A stretch of 64,000 nucleotides of DNA from Anomaloglossus baeobatrachus (lineage: Eukaryota; Chordata; Amphibia; Anura; Aromobatidae). The notes under the pieces are model-generated. The model worked only from the letters and a program-made list of their open reading frames with translations, was not told the origin of the DNA and ran no database searches. Made by a program: the position numbers and the translations under genes. The DNA is taken from assembly GCF_048569485.1 (NCBI RefSeq), contig NC_134356.1, positions 531,724,556-531,788,555 of the forward strand, in the 5' to 3' direction. This document shows positions 52,746 through 56,976 of the stretch, one piece after another (position 1 is the stretch's first letter; every line of letters starts with the position of its first letter).

Positions 52746-52918
52746 GGAAATTAGACGTATATCTTACATGAAGCTTGTTTAGAAGAATAAATTCATTCAC
52801 AGAAAAGAGCGTCACTTGAAAGAGAGTCATTAACATCACTTGCACAGGGCTGATCTTTCCCAGAACTCCTCCAAATGCAATACACACCGACCCCACACAG
52901 AAGTCGGCATTGATTAAG
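26089..52918 (-). CDS. RHCG: Rh type C-like ammonia channel, exons 3-10 (5' end outside window)
   Basis: Eight exons on the minus strand together encode 344 residues and a stop, all in one phase across GT-AG introns. The product is an Rh glycoprotein of the Amt/Mep/Rh superfamily, a trimeric multi-pass membrane channel that moves NH3 (and possibly CO2) across epithelial plasma membranes in kidney, gill or skin. The assignment to RhCG rather than RhAG or RhBG rests on [50 protein letters not shown] and [11 protein letters not shown], which are close to vertebrate RhCG as I recall it. The two pore histidines are present, in [12 protein letters not shown] and NLHGMPG. Introns (minus-strand order) are about 4.05, 2.92, 10.8, 0.39, 2.73, 0.95 and 3.99 kb, filled with transposons. 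Exons 1-2, with the start codon and promoter, were not found to 64000. A paralogue such as an amphibian RhCG-like 2 or Rhp2 is possible. Confidence 0.93.
26508..26835. mobile_element. PIF/Harbinger-like short element (GGCTATGTGCAC group)
   Basis: It starts GGCTATGTGCACGCG after TTA and ends near ATATGCACATACC, the worn inverse. It is a relative of the elements at 28926 and 53624. It lies in the last intron of the Rh gene. Confidence 0.6.
26905..26970. repeat. TA microsatellite
   Basis: Mostly TATATA with short ATAGAT interruptions. It forms the left flank of the Tc1 copy; a second TA tract (27912-27950) lies on the other side, so the transposon entered a TA repeat. Confidence 0.9.
26972..27910 (-). 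mobile_element. Tc1-like transposon with internal deletion
   Basis: The termini AGTACCGACCAAAAGTTTGG and (inverted) AGTACAGACCAAAAGTTTGG differ at one base. The element is only about 940 bp against about 1.3-1.6 kb for intact Tc1 elements. The missing part is the 5' region encoding the paired helix-turn-helix domain: the right terminus runs almost directly into codons for [20 protein letters not shown]. It was mobilised into TA-repeat DNA in the Rh intron. Confidence 0.92.
27132..27650 (-). pseudogene. Tc1 transposase catalytic core, 172-codon open frame
   Basis: The frame ends at 27132 and contains [37 protein letters not shown] (second catalytic Asp) and [20 protein letters not shown] (third catalytic acid). 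The first Asp lies upstream in another frame, in [12 protein letters not shown] near 27690. An in-frame TGA also lies upstream, where RLVWAKEHK would be expected. With the DNA-binding domain deleted and the frame shifted, it cannot make an active enzyme. Confidence 0.92.
27958..28420 (+). mobile_element. Probable solo LTR, boundaries approximate
   Basis: It opens TGTGACGCAGTAAGGGG. It contains a TATA-like AGTATAAATAA near 28128 and an AATAAA-type signal at 28316, and is followed by GGCCTCTTTACTGTGTACC. This order of promoter-like and poly(A)-like signals suits an LTR of an LTR retrotransposon. Its right end and target duplication are not clear. No internal region adjoins it. It is an old fossil in the Rh intron. 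Confidence 0.45.
28926..29257. mobile_element. PIF/Harbinger-like MITE (GGCTATGTTCAC group)
   Basis: The terminal inverted repeats GGCTATGTTCACACACTGCA and (inverted) GGCTATGTTCACACAGTGCA differ at one base. TTA lies on both sides, at 28923-28925 and 29258-29260. It is 332 bp and noncoding. Confidence 0.88.
29258..29813. other. Intronic sequence, nothing recognised
   Basis: AT-rich intron between the MITE and the dead terminal exon. No element ends or exons are visible. Confidence 0.5.
29814..29901 (-). pseudogene. Duplicate of the Rh terminal exon, apparently non-functional
   Basis: The minus strand reads [15 protein letters not shown] then [13 protein letters not shown] and TGA, clearly homologous to the functional terminal exon: PG-x-x-DE, AK, H-x-I-EQ(F/L)(K/R)E and N-stop all align. 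It lies 268 bp past exon 9, in the last intron. The only AG at the equivalent place (CAACAG|G) leaves one extra base, so splicing from exon 9 would read Y-W-E-A-S-W-R-S and stop. Nearby AGs are also out of frame, and the would-be pyrimidine tract has been replaced by TA repeats. It could still serve a transcript with a different short tail. Confidence 0.8.
29961..30059. repeat. TA microsatellite
   Basis: Long TATATA run with a central CTGTA, lying between exon 9 (30170) and the dead terminal exon (29901). It has replaced the sequence where that exon's branch point and pyrimidine tract should be. Confidence 0.95.
30170..30243 (-). CDS. RHCG: Rh-family exon 9 (74 bp)
   Basis: The acceptor is CATGTAG and the donor GAG|GTAAGA. 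It encodes the end of the last helix and the start of the cytoplasmic tail: [20 protein letters not shown] then VYWE. The [10 protein letters not shown]-DxVYWE motif is typical of RhCG. 74 bp equals the canonical Rh exon 9. It ends in phase 0, which sets the frame needed in the terminal exon. Confidence 0.95.
30430..31090. repeat. 30-bp minisatellite in the Rh intron
   Basis: About 20 degenerate units of GGGGTGGACACAGACAGAAG plus AGTATATGCA, many exactly 30 bp. It lies between exons 9 and 8. Long minus-strand frames rich in Cys, Pro and Leu arise because the unit lacks stops and its length is a multiple of three; they are not genes. Confidence 0.93.
31198..31322 (-). CDS. RHCG: Rh-family exon 8 (125 bp)
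   Basis: The acceptor is preceded by a T-run ending TTTTTTAG, and the donor is GTAG|GTAAGG. It starts in phase 2 and encodes [17 protein letters not shown] through [11 protein letters not shown]. The first half (an extracellular loop) is variable in the family; the second half is the last transmembrane helix, ending in the conserved GG(I/T)(I/L)VG motif. Confidence in the boundaries is high because phases agree on both sides. Confidence 0.92.
31525..32026. mobile_element. TTAA-flanked element with AGGGAACCTGTCA ends, copy 1
   Basis: The termini AGGGAACCTGTCACCAGATT and (inverted) AGGGAACCTGTCACCAGATT are identical over at least 20 bp. The right flank is TTAA and the left is GTAA (one change). 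The subterminal TCTTATATACAGCAT blocks are also inverted. The TTAA target suggests the piggyBac/Kolobok type. It is noncoding. Confidence 0.85.
32027..33383. other. Intron, no gene recognised
   Basis: AT-rich intron between exons 8 and 7. An A-rich low-complexity stretch with AAAAC and AAATAAAC runs from about 32755 to 32850, containing a short repeat of AAAACTAATTCCAATAAA. Nothing else is visible. Confidence 0.5.
33384..33984. mobile_element. TTAA-flanked element with AGGGAACCTG ends, copy 2
   Basis: Termini AGGGAACCTGCCACCACTTT and (inverted) AGGGAACCTGTCACCACTTT differ at one base. TTAA lies at 33380-33383 and 33985-33988. It is the same family as the 31525 element, which lies 1.4 kb away. 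It ends only 67 bp from exon 7. Confidence 0.9.
34052..34188 (-). CDS. RHCG: Rh-family exon 7 (137 bp)
   Basis: The acceptor is TTTGCAG and the donor GAAGG|GTGAGA. It encodes [14 protein letters not shown], then [20 protein letters not shown], then an Ala-rich stretch ending VYTEEG. The His of NLHGMPG is the second twin pore histidine. The exon aligns without gaps to human RhCG as I recall it. Only 386 bp of intron separates it from exon 6. Confidence 0.95.
34575..34712 (-). CDS. RHCG: Rh-family exon 6 (138 bp)
   Basis: The acceptor is CTTTACAG and the donor ACG|GTTAGT, both in phase 0. It encodes 46 residues from [20 protein letters not shown] to [12 protein letters not shown]. The [15 protein letters not shown] block is the most conserved signature of Rh glycoproteins. 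138 bp is the canonical exon 6 length. The preceding intron is the longest seen, about 10.8 kb. Confidence 0.96.
34713..35267. other. Intron 5 start, probable short repeat debris
   Basis: A CCTCCTAGTGGTGGGTGTAGG block near 35013 has the look of a dispersed repeat but no ends could be set. No exon is supported. Confidence 0.4.
35268..35706. mobile_element. Nonautonomous hAT-type element, copy 2
   Basis: It starts TAGAGATGAGCGGACCCGTG and ends CTCATCTCTA. Flanking octamers CTCCCTGA and CTCGCCGA match at 6 of 8. It shares its interior with the copies at 3877 and 45790. Confidence 0.8.
35874..37629. mobile_element. PIF/Harbinger-like element, 1.75 kb
   Basis: It begins AGGCCAGCTTCTCACTTGCG after TTA (35871-35873) and ends AAATGTGTTTCCAGCC before TTA (37630-37632). 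The interior has a TCTC-rich tract (36195-36330), a GGGGAGCTCC/GGGGAGCCCC region shared with 39955 and 45000, and a short repeat of CTGTCTGTGTCTGCTGTCAG at about 37384 and 37426. No transposase was recognised. Confidence 0.65.
37630..38251. other. Intron, no gene recognised
   Basis: It includes a G-run at about 37960-37971 followed by two copies of GGATAGGGATTGGA. No exon or element end is visible. Confidence 0.5.
38252..38490. mobile_element. TTAA-flanked short element with AGGGACT ends
   Basis: Ends AGGGACTGA and TGAGTCCCT lie between TTAA at 38248-38251 and 38491-38494. It is 239 bp and noncoding, and has the same AGGGA-type end as the larger TTAA elements in this gene. Confidence 0.65.
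38527..38809. mobile_element. TTAA-flanked 283-bp MITE (piggyBac/Kolobok type)
   Basis: The termini are a perfect inverted repeat, CCCTCAACTGGTGAGGTGGG against CCCACCTCACCAGTTGAGGG. TTAA flanks both sides (38523-38526 and 38810-38813). It is noncoding and lies in Rh intron 5. Confidence 0.92.
38810..39372. other. Intron, no gene recognised
   Basis: No element ends, tandem repeats or exon-like frames were seen. Confidence 0.5.
39373..40460. mobile_element. Worn relative of the 44490 hAT-type element
   Basis: It starts near TAGTCATGAGCAAGCTCGCA and contains CATATATCCGAGATCGGTGGGA, minus its last two bases close to the CATATACCCGGGATCGGTGG of the element at 44490. The block 39955-40200 matches 36640-36860 and, inverted, 45000-45170. 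No right terminus was found. Confidence 0.5.
40560..41040. repeat. Degenerate tandem/inverted repeat, about 110-120 bp units
   Basis: GCATCTCTTGG- or CCAAGAGATGCAAAT-type blocks recur, in both orientations, near 40597, 40772, 40835, 40937 and 41010, together with TTTTGATGC and GCACCCA motifs. Similar protein-like frames on the minus strand reflect this repetition. No family was recognised. Confidence 0.5.
41045..41218. repeat. Short array related to the 14163 minisatellite
   Basis: About five degenerate units with CTGATGATGGTCCTAATGCA and GTGCTGTATTCATGTA blocks, as in 10065-15255. It abuts the Tc1 remnant. Confidence 0.7.
41373..41701 (+). pseudogene. Tc1 transposase C-terminal fragment
   Basis: [10 protein letters not shown] holds the second catalytic Asp, and [20 protein letters not shown] holds the third acid, followed by [15 protein letters not shown]. 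After ATC at about 41620 the frame shifts; the continuation reads [23 protein letters not shown] and stops at 41701. The first catalytic Asp and the DNA-binding domain are absent. Confidence 0.9.
41980..43516. mobile_element. Solo LTR, about 1.5 kb (LTR retrotransposon fossil)
   Basis: It begins TGTTACG and ends CGTAACA, the short inverted TG...CA edges of an LTR. It is bracketed by CCTAC and CCTAA, a 5-bp target duplication. It splits a Tc1 remnant. It contains a tandem pair of about 50 bp built on CACCTGTCCAGTTGTGCCTC (42925 and 42972) and several GAGCATGCTC boxes. No internal gag/pol region adjoins it, so it is a recombination-derived solo LTR. The 5-bp duplication favours Ty3/gypsy or ERV type. 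It is younger than the Tc1 copy it entered. Confidence 0.85.
43541..44489. other. Intron, no gene recognised
   Basis: AT-rich Rh intron 5 sequence. No repeat ends or exon-like frames were seen. Confidence 0.5.
44490..45372. mobile_element. Nonautonomous hAT-type element containing a hairpin
   Basis: Ends TAGCGATAGGCAGACC and (inverted) TAGTGATGGGCGAACC are similar. Flanking octamers TTATTCTT and TTATTCAC match at 6 of 8. The interior includes the 82-bp inverted repeat listed next. No transposase is present. It ends 109 bp short of exon 5. Confidence 0.78.
44794..45009. repeat. 82-bp inverted repeat with 52-bp spacer
   Basis: The left arm 44794-44875 and right arm 44928-45009 are reverse complements with only about two mismatches. 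Both carry ATCCAGCCAGGAAGATGAAT and ACAGAAGAAT-type blocks. It is capable of a long stem-loop in DNA or intronic RNA. Confidence 0.92.
45481..45647 (-). CDS. RHCG: Rh-family exon 5 (167 bp)
   Basis: The acceptor is TTATTCCAG and the donor ATG|GTAAGT. The first two bases complete the Gly codon left open by exon 4; then 55 codons encode [19 protein letters not shown] through [14 protein letters not shown] lies in the region of the inner pore phenylalanine gate of RhCG. 167 bp is the canonical exon 5 length. It sits just right of a hAT-type element ending at 45372. Confidence 0.96.
45790..46205. mobile_element. Nonautonomous hAT-type element, copy 3
   Basis: It starts TAGAGATGAGAGGACCCGTT and ends AGTCATCTCTA. 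Flanking octamers GCTGTAAG and GTTGTGAG match at 6 of 8. It shares its interior with the copies at 3877 and 35268. Confidence 0.8.
46283..46619. mobile_element. Mariner-type MITE, 337 bp
   Basis: The termini start CAGTGTGTCCATCCATATCC and are inverted over about 40 bp (right end GGATATGGATGGACACACTG). TA dinucleotides flank both sides, the Tc1/mariner target. It is noncoding and lies in Rh intron 4. Confidence 0.92.
46622..47293. other. Intron, no gene recognised
   Basis: Rh intron 4 sequence. Two opposed frames near 46871-47053 have no recognisable content. Confidence 0.5.
47294..48011. mobile_element. TTAA-flanked element with AGGGAACCTGTCAGGTGC ends
   Basis: The left end AGGGAACCTGTCAGGTGCAA is the inverse of the right end TTGCACCTGGCAGATTCCCT with two changes. 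TTAA lies at 47290-47293 and 48012-48015. Long internal arms are also inverted (GCTAATGAGGCCAGC at about 47440, GCTGGCCTCATTAGC at about 47882), making the element almost palindromic. It is noncoding. Confidence 0.9.
48012..48568. other. Intron, no gene recognised
   Basis: The end of Rh intron 4, next to the exon 4 donor. No further feature is visible. Confidence 0.5.
48569..48716 (-). CDS. RHCG: Rh-family exon 4 (148 bp)
   Basis: The acceptor AG is at 48717-48718 and the donor is ATTG|GTGAGT. It encodes [18 protein letters not shown] through [16 protein letters not shown] carries the conserved Asp and the first of the twin pore histidines of Rh/Amt channels. The loop between helices ([17 protein letters not shown]) differs from mammals in sequence but not in length. 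148 bp is the canonical Rh exon 4 size. Confidence 0.96.
49051..49640. repeat. 31-bp minisatellite in the Rh intron
   Basis: About 19 units of CATTGAGGGTCTGTCGGACA followed by AGGTATATGGC, most exactly 31 bp. It lies between exons 3 and 4, about 340 bp from exon 4. Confidence 0.95.
49641..50998. other. Intron, one tiny TTAA-flanked palindrome, otherwise nothing
   Basis: At 50115-50160 a 46-bp imperfect palindrome (AGGACCACCCCAGCA then TGCTGAAGTGGTGCT) lies between two TTAA tetramers. The rest has no recognised exon. A CTTTGACAGCTCTGCAAGCT to CAAAG hairpin lies near 50811-50840. Confidence 0.5.
50999..51168. mobile_element. Short hAT-like MITE
   Basis: Ends CAGAGGCGTAAC and GTTATGCAACTG are imperfectly inverted. 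The flanking octamers ATTAGTTC and ATTAGAGT share five bases. It contains GTGCAGGGATTGCAATCGCA. About 170 bp, noncoding. Confidence 0.5.
51169..52078. other. Intron, repeat debris only
   Basis: A CAGATTCCCTTTAAAGCACC block near 51610 looks like the end of an AGGGA-type TTAA element without an identified partner. No exon is supported. Confidence 0.45.
52079..52574. mobile_element. PIF/Harbinger-like element, GCGACATCGC group
   Basis: Ends AGGCCGCTTTACACGCAGCG and CGCAGCGTGTAAAGCAGCCT are inverted, with TAA at 52076-52078 and 52575-52577. It has the same architecture as the copies at 19336 and 20280. It ends 194 bp past the exon 3 donor, inside the intron. Confidence 0.87.
52709..52740. repeat. 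TA microsatellite next to exon 3
   Basis: (AT)16 beginning 28 bp after the exon 3 splice donor on the minus strand. Confidence 0.95.
52768..52918 (-). CDS. RHCG: Rh-family exon 3 (151 bp)
   Basis: The acceptor is TTTTCTTTCAG just above 52918 and the donor is CAT|GTAAGA at 52767. The first base completes the last codon of exon 2; then 50 codons run from [11 protein letters not shown] to ILLNKLH. The length of 151 bp equals the standard Rh exon 3. It covers about two transmembrane helices ([20 protein letters not shown] and the following [14 protein letters not shown]). A TA microsatellite lies 28 bp beyond the donor. Confidence 0.95.
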
Positions 52919-53007
52919 CTGAAAGAAAACACATAAACATAATCACCGATTTACCAACACCAATCTTGATGACATTACTGTTTATTAGTAAACACACTGT
53001 GTATAGA

Positions 53008-54210
53008 GATACAGTTGAAACCAGAAATTTACATACACTATATAAAAAGATACATCTGCATGCTTTTCTCACTATCTGACATGAAATCTGAATAAACCTT
53101 TCCATTTTAGGTCAATTAGGAACCAAAATTATTTATATTTGTCAAATGCCAGAATAATGAGAGAGAATGATTTAAGGCATTTTAATTGCTTTCTGCAAAG
53201 TCAAAAGTTTACATACATTTCATTAGTATTTTGCAGCATTGGCCTTAAACTGTACGACTTGGGTGATATCCTTCCATAAGCTTCTCACCATAGCTAGTAG
53301 TAATTTGGACCCATTCCTCTTGACAGAACTGGTATAACTTAACCACGTTTATAGGTCACCTTGCTCGCACTCGGCCTTTTCAGCTTTGCCTATACATTTT
53401 AAATAGGATTAAGACCAGGGTTTTGTGATGGCCACTCCAAAACATTGACTTTGTTTTCCTTGAGCTACTTTATATAAACAGTTTGGCAGTAAGCTTTGGG
53501 TCTTTGTCCATTTGGAAGACCCATTTCCACCCAAGCTTTAAATTCCTGGCTGATGTCTTGAGATGTTGCTTTTGTATTGCCACATAATCTTCTTTTCAAT
53601 GTCATCTATTTTGTGAAGTGTACGGCTATGTGCGCACGTTGCGTACAGTCACTGCAGAAATTTCTGCAGCGATCTGAAGAGCACATGTGCGCTTTAAATC
53701 GCTGCAGAAATGTCCGTAGTGAAAGCCGATTCCATGCGCTCTGCCTGCAGCTCCTCCCATAGACAGAGCAGGAGCTGCCGGCAAAGCGCAGGAAAGAAGT
53801 GACATGTCACTTCTTAGAACGCAGCGCTTCGGCAGTAGCCGAAGCGCTGCGCTCTAAAACGCCACGTGCACACGGCCCCTGCACAATCTCCATAGACTGT
53901 GCAGGGGACGCAGGACGCATGCAGTTACGCTGCGCTACAAAGCGCAGCGTAACTGCATGTATTTACGCAACGTGCGCACATAGCCTACCAGTCCCTCCTG
54001 CAGCAAAATAATCCCTCAACATGATGCTGCCACCGAGTGTTTCACAGCTGGGATGGTCTTCTTAGGCTTCAAAGCTACTCCCTTTTTCCTCCAAATGTAA
54101 CGATGGTCATAATGGCCAAACAGTTCAATTTTAGTTTTGTCAGACCACAGGATATGTCTTCAAAAATTAAGATCTTTATTCCTGTGTGCATCTGCAAACA
54201 TTAATCTGTT
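53008..54210 (-). mobile_element. Sleeping Beauty-like Tc1 remnant interrupted by a MITE
   Basis: The left end, at 53011 onward, reads CAGTTGAAACCAGAAATTTA then CATACAC, with an internal AAAGTTTACATACATTT repeat near 53203, as in salmonid/frog Tc1 elements with direct repeats inside their termini. Minus-strand transposase traces lie near 53500-53620 and 53988-54160 (TGATGCTGCCACC, TCAGACCACAGGA). All frames are broken and the right terminus is missing. A MITE splits it at 53624-53985. Confidence 0.85.
53624..53985. mobile_element. PIF/Harbinger-like MITE nested in the Tc1 remnant
   Basis: The termini are a perfect inverted repeat beginning GGCTATGTGCGCACGTTGCG. A perfect TAC triplet flanks both sides (53621-53623 and 53986-53988). 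Removing it restores the Tc1 context GTGTACCAGTCCC. It is related to the MITEs at 26508 and 28926. Internal blocks around AAGCGCTGCG and GCAGCGCTT are also palindromic. Confidence 0.93.
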
Positions 54211-54378
54211 TATAGCAGTTACAATAAAATATAAGAAAATCAATGTATTACCATCAGGAGATTATTACTAGTGGACTAGTTGTCTAGTGCCATGCAGTCC
54301 TCCGGATTTTTATAATCTTTCCCCTACCACTGCTTAACAGCTTTCTGCCTATGCACAATATACTACATGGAAAGCTGT

Positions 54379-54385
<7 letters not shown>

Positions 54386-54410
<25 letters not shown>
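54386..54410. repeat. TG microsatellite
   Basis: About 12 tandem TG units; no other feature. Confidence 0.95.
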
Positions 54411-54507
54411 CAGGGAGGGGAGTTTATGCAGAACTGAACATTCAGAGAACTGGTAAATTTGCAGCAGAGAAAACAGTGATTATATCAAAATGACAACAAA
54501 GTAAATG

Positions 54508-54780
54508 ACACGGTGGCTCAGTGGTTAGCACTGCAGTCTTGCAGCGCTGGGGCCCTGGGTTCAAATCCCACCAAGGACACTATCTGCAAGGAGTTTGTAT
54601 GTTCTCCCCGTGTTTGCGTGGGTTTCCTCCGGGTACTCCGGTTTCCTCCCACACTCCAAAGACATACAGATAGGGACTCTAGATTGTGAGCCCCAATGGG
54701 GACAGTGTTGCCAATGTATGTAAAGTGCTATGGAATTAATAGCGCTATATAAATGAATAAAATTATTATTATTATTATTA
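54508..54780 (+). mobile_element. tRNA-derived SINE
   Basis: It has an A box-like TGGCTCAGTGG at 54514 and a B box GGTTCAAATCC at 54558, in tRNA spacing. A body follows (CCGTGTTTGCGTGGGTTTCC, GATTGTGAGCCCCAATGGGG) and an (ATT)n tail. The tail motif GCGCTATATAAATGAATAAA is of the LINE-shared kind. An inverse copy lies at about 58345-58602. Confidence 0.88.
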
Positions 54781-54790
54781 TATATATATA

Positions 54791-54840
<50 letters not shown>

Positions 54841-54960
54841 AAAAAGCACATAATAATAATAAGTTTTATTTCTATAGCACCAACATATTCCGCAGCGCTT
54901 TACAATTAAGAGGGGACATGTACAGACAATATGAGACAAGCACATTGAAACCATTGATCA
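54781..54960. repeat. TA microsatellite and the tail of an inverted repeat element
   Basis: A TATATA run (54781-54836) is followed by AATAATAATAAG and CTATAGCACC-ACATATTCCGCAGCGC, which reads in reverse as the GCGCTGCGGAATATG tail of another dispersed repeat. Two ATT-tailed retroelements thus meet tail to tail across the microsatellite. Confidence 0.7.
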
Positions 54961-55396
54961 CACAGTCAAAAAACTGTGCTGAAAAGTCACAGTGATTTGT
55001 AATTTAATTGATTGAGCAATTGATGTGCAATTCTTGGTCACACAGTATACTATTATTACATCCAGTAGGCAAATAACAAGTCAGTGCATGTATATCTGCA
55101 AATAAACAATAATTAGTGATGAGCGAGAGCGCTTGGCACTGTTCATTACTCAAATCAAGCATCAGGCTGCTTGACACTTTGGTACTCGATCAAGTATCCT
55201 GATACTTGGCTGCAAATACTAGAGTCCCCCACCACCACGTATGTTTTGCTACTGTTTTTCAGCCACTAAACATGCTGAATTTGCCAGCCATTACAGGAGA
55301 AGGGACAGTATATTACAGCTTATTAGTCTTTCCTGGTGCTACATTAAATCAACAATCCTTTTCATGACTATATCAAATCGATTCTATTCTCTAATA

Positions 55397-56330
55397 CAGT
55401 TAGGTCCAGAAATATTTGGACAGTGACACAAGTTTTGTTATTTTAGCTGTTTACAAAAACATGTTCAGAAATACAATTCTATATATAATATGGGCTGAAA
55501 GTGCACACTCCCAGCTGCAATATGAGAGTTTTCACATCCAAATCGGAGAAAGGGTTTAGGAATCATAGCTCTGTTATTCATAGCCTCCTCTTTTTAAAGG
55601 GACCAAAAGTAATTGGACAAGGGACTCTAAGGGCTGCAATTAACTCTGAAGGCGTCTCCCTCGTTAACCTGTAATCAATGAAGTAGTTAAAAGGTCTGGG
55701 GTTGATTACAGGTGTGTGGTTTTGCATTTGGAAGCTGTTGCTGTGACCAGACAACATGCGGTCTAAGGAACTCTCAATTGAGGTGAAGCAGAACGTCCTG
55801 AGGCTGAAAAAAAAAAAAATCCATCAGAGAGATAGCAGACATGCTTGGAGTAGCAAAATCAACAGTCGGGTACATTCTGAGAAAAAAGGAATTGACTGGT
55901 GAGCTTGGGAACTCAAAAAAGCCTGGGCGTCCACGGATGACAACAGTGGTGGATGATCGCCGAATACTTTCTTTGGTGAAGAAGAACCCGTTCACAACAT
56001 CAACTGAAGTCCAGAACACTCTCAGTGAAGTAGGTGTATCTGTCTCTAAGTCAACAGTAAAGAGAAGACTCCATGAAAGTAAATACAAAGGGTTCACATC
56101 TAGATGCAAACCATTCATCAATTCCAAAAATAGACAGGCCAGAGTTAAATTTGCTGAAAAACACCTCATGAAGCCAGCTCAGTTCTGGAAAAGTATTCTA
56201 TGGACAGATGAGACAAAGATCAACCTGTACCAGAATGATGGGAAGAAAAAAGTTTGGAGAAGAAAGGGAACGGCATATGATCCAAGGCACACCACATCCT
56301 CTGTAAAACATGGTGTGTGAAACTCTTAGC
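55397..56330 (+). mobile_element. Tc1-like transposon, 3' truncated
   Basis: The left terminus CAGTTAGGTCCAGAAATATT then TGGACAGTGACACAA is typical of one Tc1 clade. It leads through noncoding sequence to a transposase starting at ATG 55756. The element stops soon after the SVKHGV codons; the second and third catalytic acids and the right terminus are missing. Sequence on both sides (55277-55396 and 56347-56478) is similar, for example GGAGAAGGGACAGT, so the surrounding element carries a repeated block. Confidence 0.88.
55756..56320 (+). pseudogene. Tc1 transposase, N-terminal two-thirds
   Basis: MRSKELSIEVKQNVLRLK is followed by a run of A residues (about 55807-55819) where the frame slips. 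It then continues IREIADMLGVAKSTVGYILR, a paired-type helix-turn-helix. Next come the GRPRMTT linker, a second HTH region (SVSKSTVKRRLHE) and the first catalytic Asp in SILWTDETKINLYQ. It stops after TTSSVKHGV. Length is about 185 codons against about 340 in intact relatives. Confidence 0.9.
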
Positions 56331-56838
56331 TACAGTTAGTGTTGAGACAGCTACTGGAGAAGGGACAGTGTATTAGAGGCATTTAGTCAGGGATTATTGC
56401 CTTAAACTCCTTGGTGCTGCCACTTACAAATTAAAGTCCCGTCAGGGTGAATTCAAATAGATTCTATTGTCTAATAATAACACTCTTAGCCACTGTGTAC
56501 CTAATATAAAATTCACAAGGCGTACAGTAAGGGACATGGAATTGGCCATCCCACTGTTGGTGGTGCATGCAGACGTAATGGCCCTGGTACAGAGAAAAAT
56601 GGGTCTGCTGTTTTGCACACCAAACATAGTCATAATCTAGACCTAATTTACTGTACCAATTTGCCAGGGTGATGCAGGACACCACTGTTGAAGCCAGAAC
56701 AGTGAGAGCAGGTGGTGGGTTAGATGGAAGATAATTCCTCTAGTTAGTTTGCCAACACCAACCTGTCCTTCACATGGTCCAGTCTCACGAGCCAAGATTC
56801 TGGACAACATAATCCTCACACTGATCCTCCTTCTCTGA
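56331..56838. other. hAT interior, no gene recognised
   Basis: Noncoding sequence between the Tc1 and the CR1 insertions. The first 150 bp resemble 55277-55396. Confidence 0.5.
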
Positions 56839-56976
56839 CCATAGAATCATAGAATAATAGAGTTGGAAGGGACCTCAAGGGCCATTGCGTCCAACTGCTA
56901 TGAGTGCAGGTTCTCCTAAATTTTTCCCACCTATATGTTTATCCAGCTTCCGCTTGAAGATTTCCATTGATGGATA

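Noticed and set aside
54508-54580. A functional tRNA gene
   Set aside because: A and B boxes are present but the sequence runs into a SINE body with an ATT tail and has a second inverse copy at 58345.
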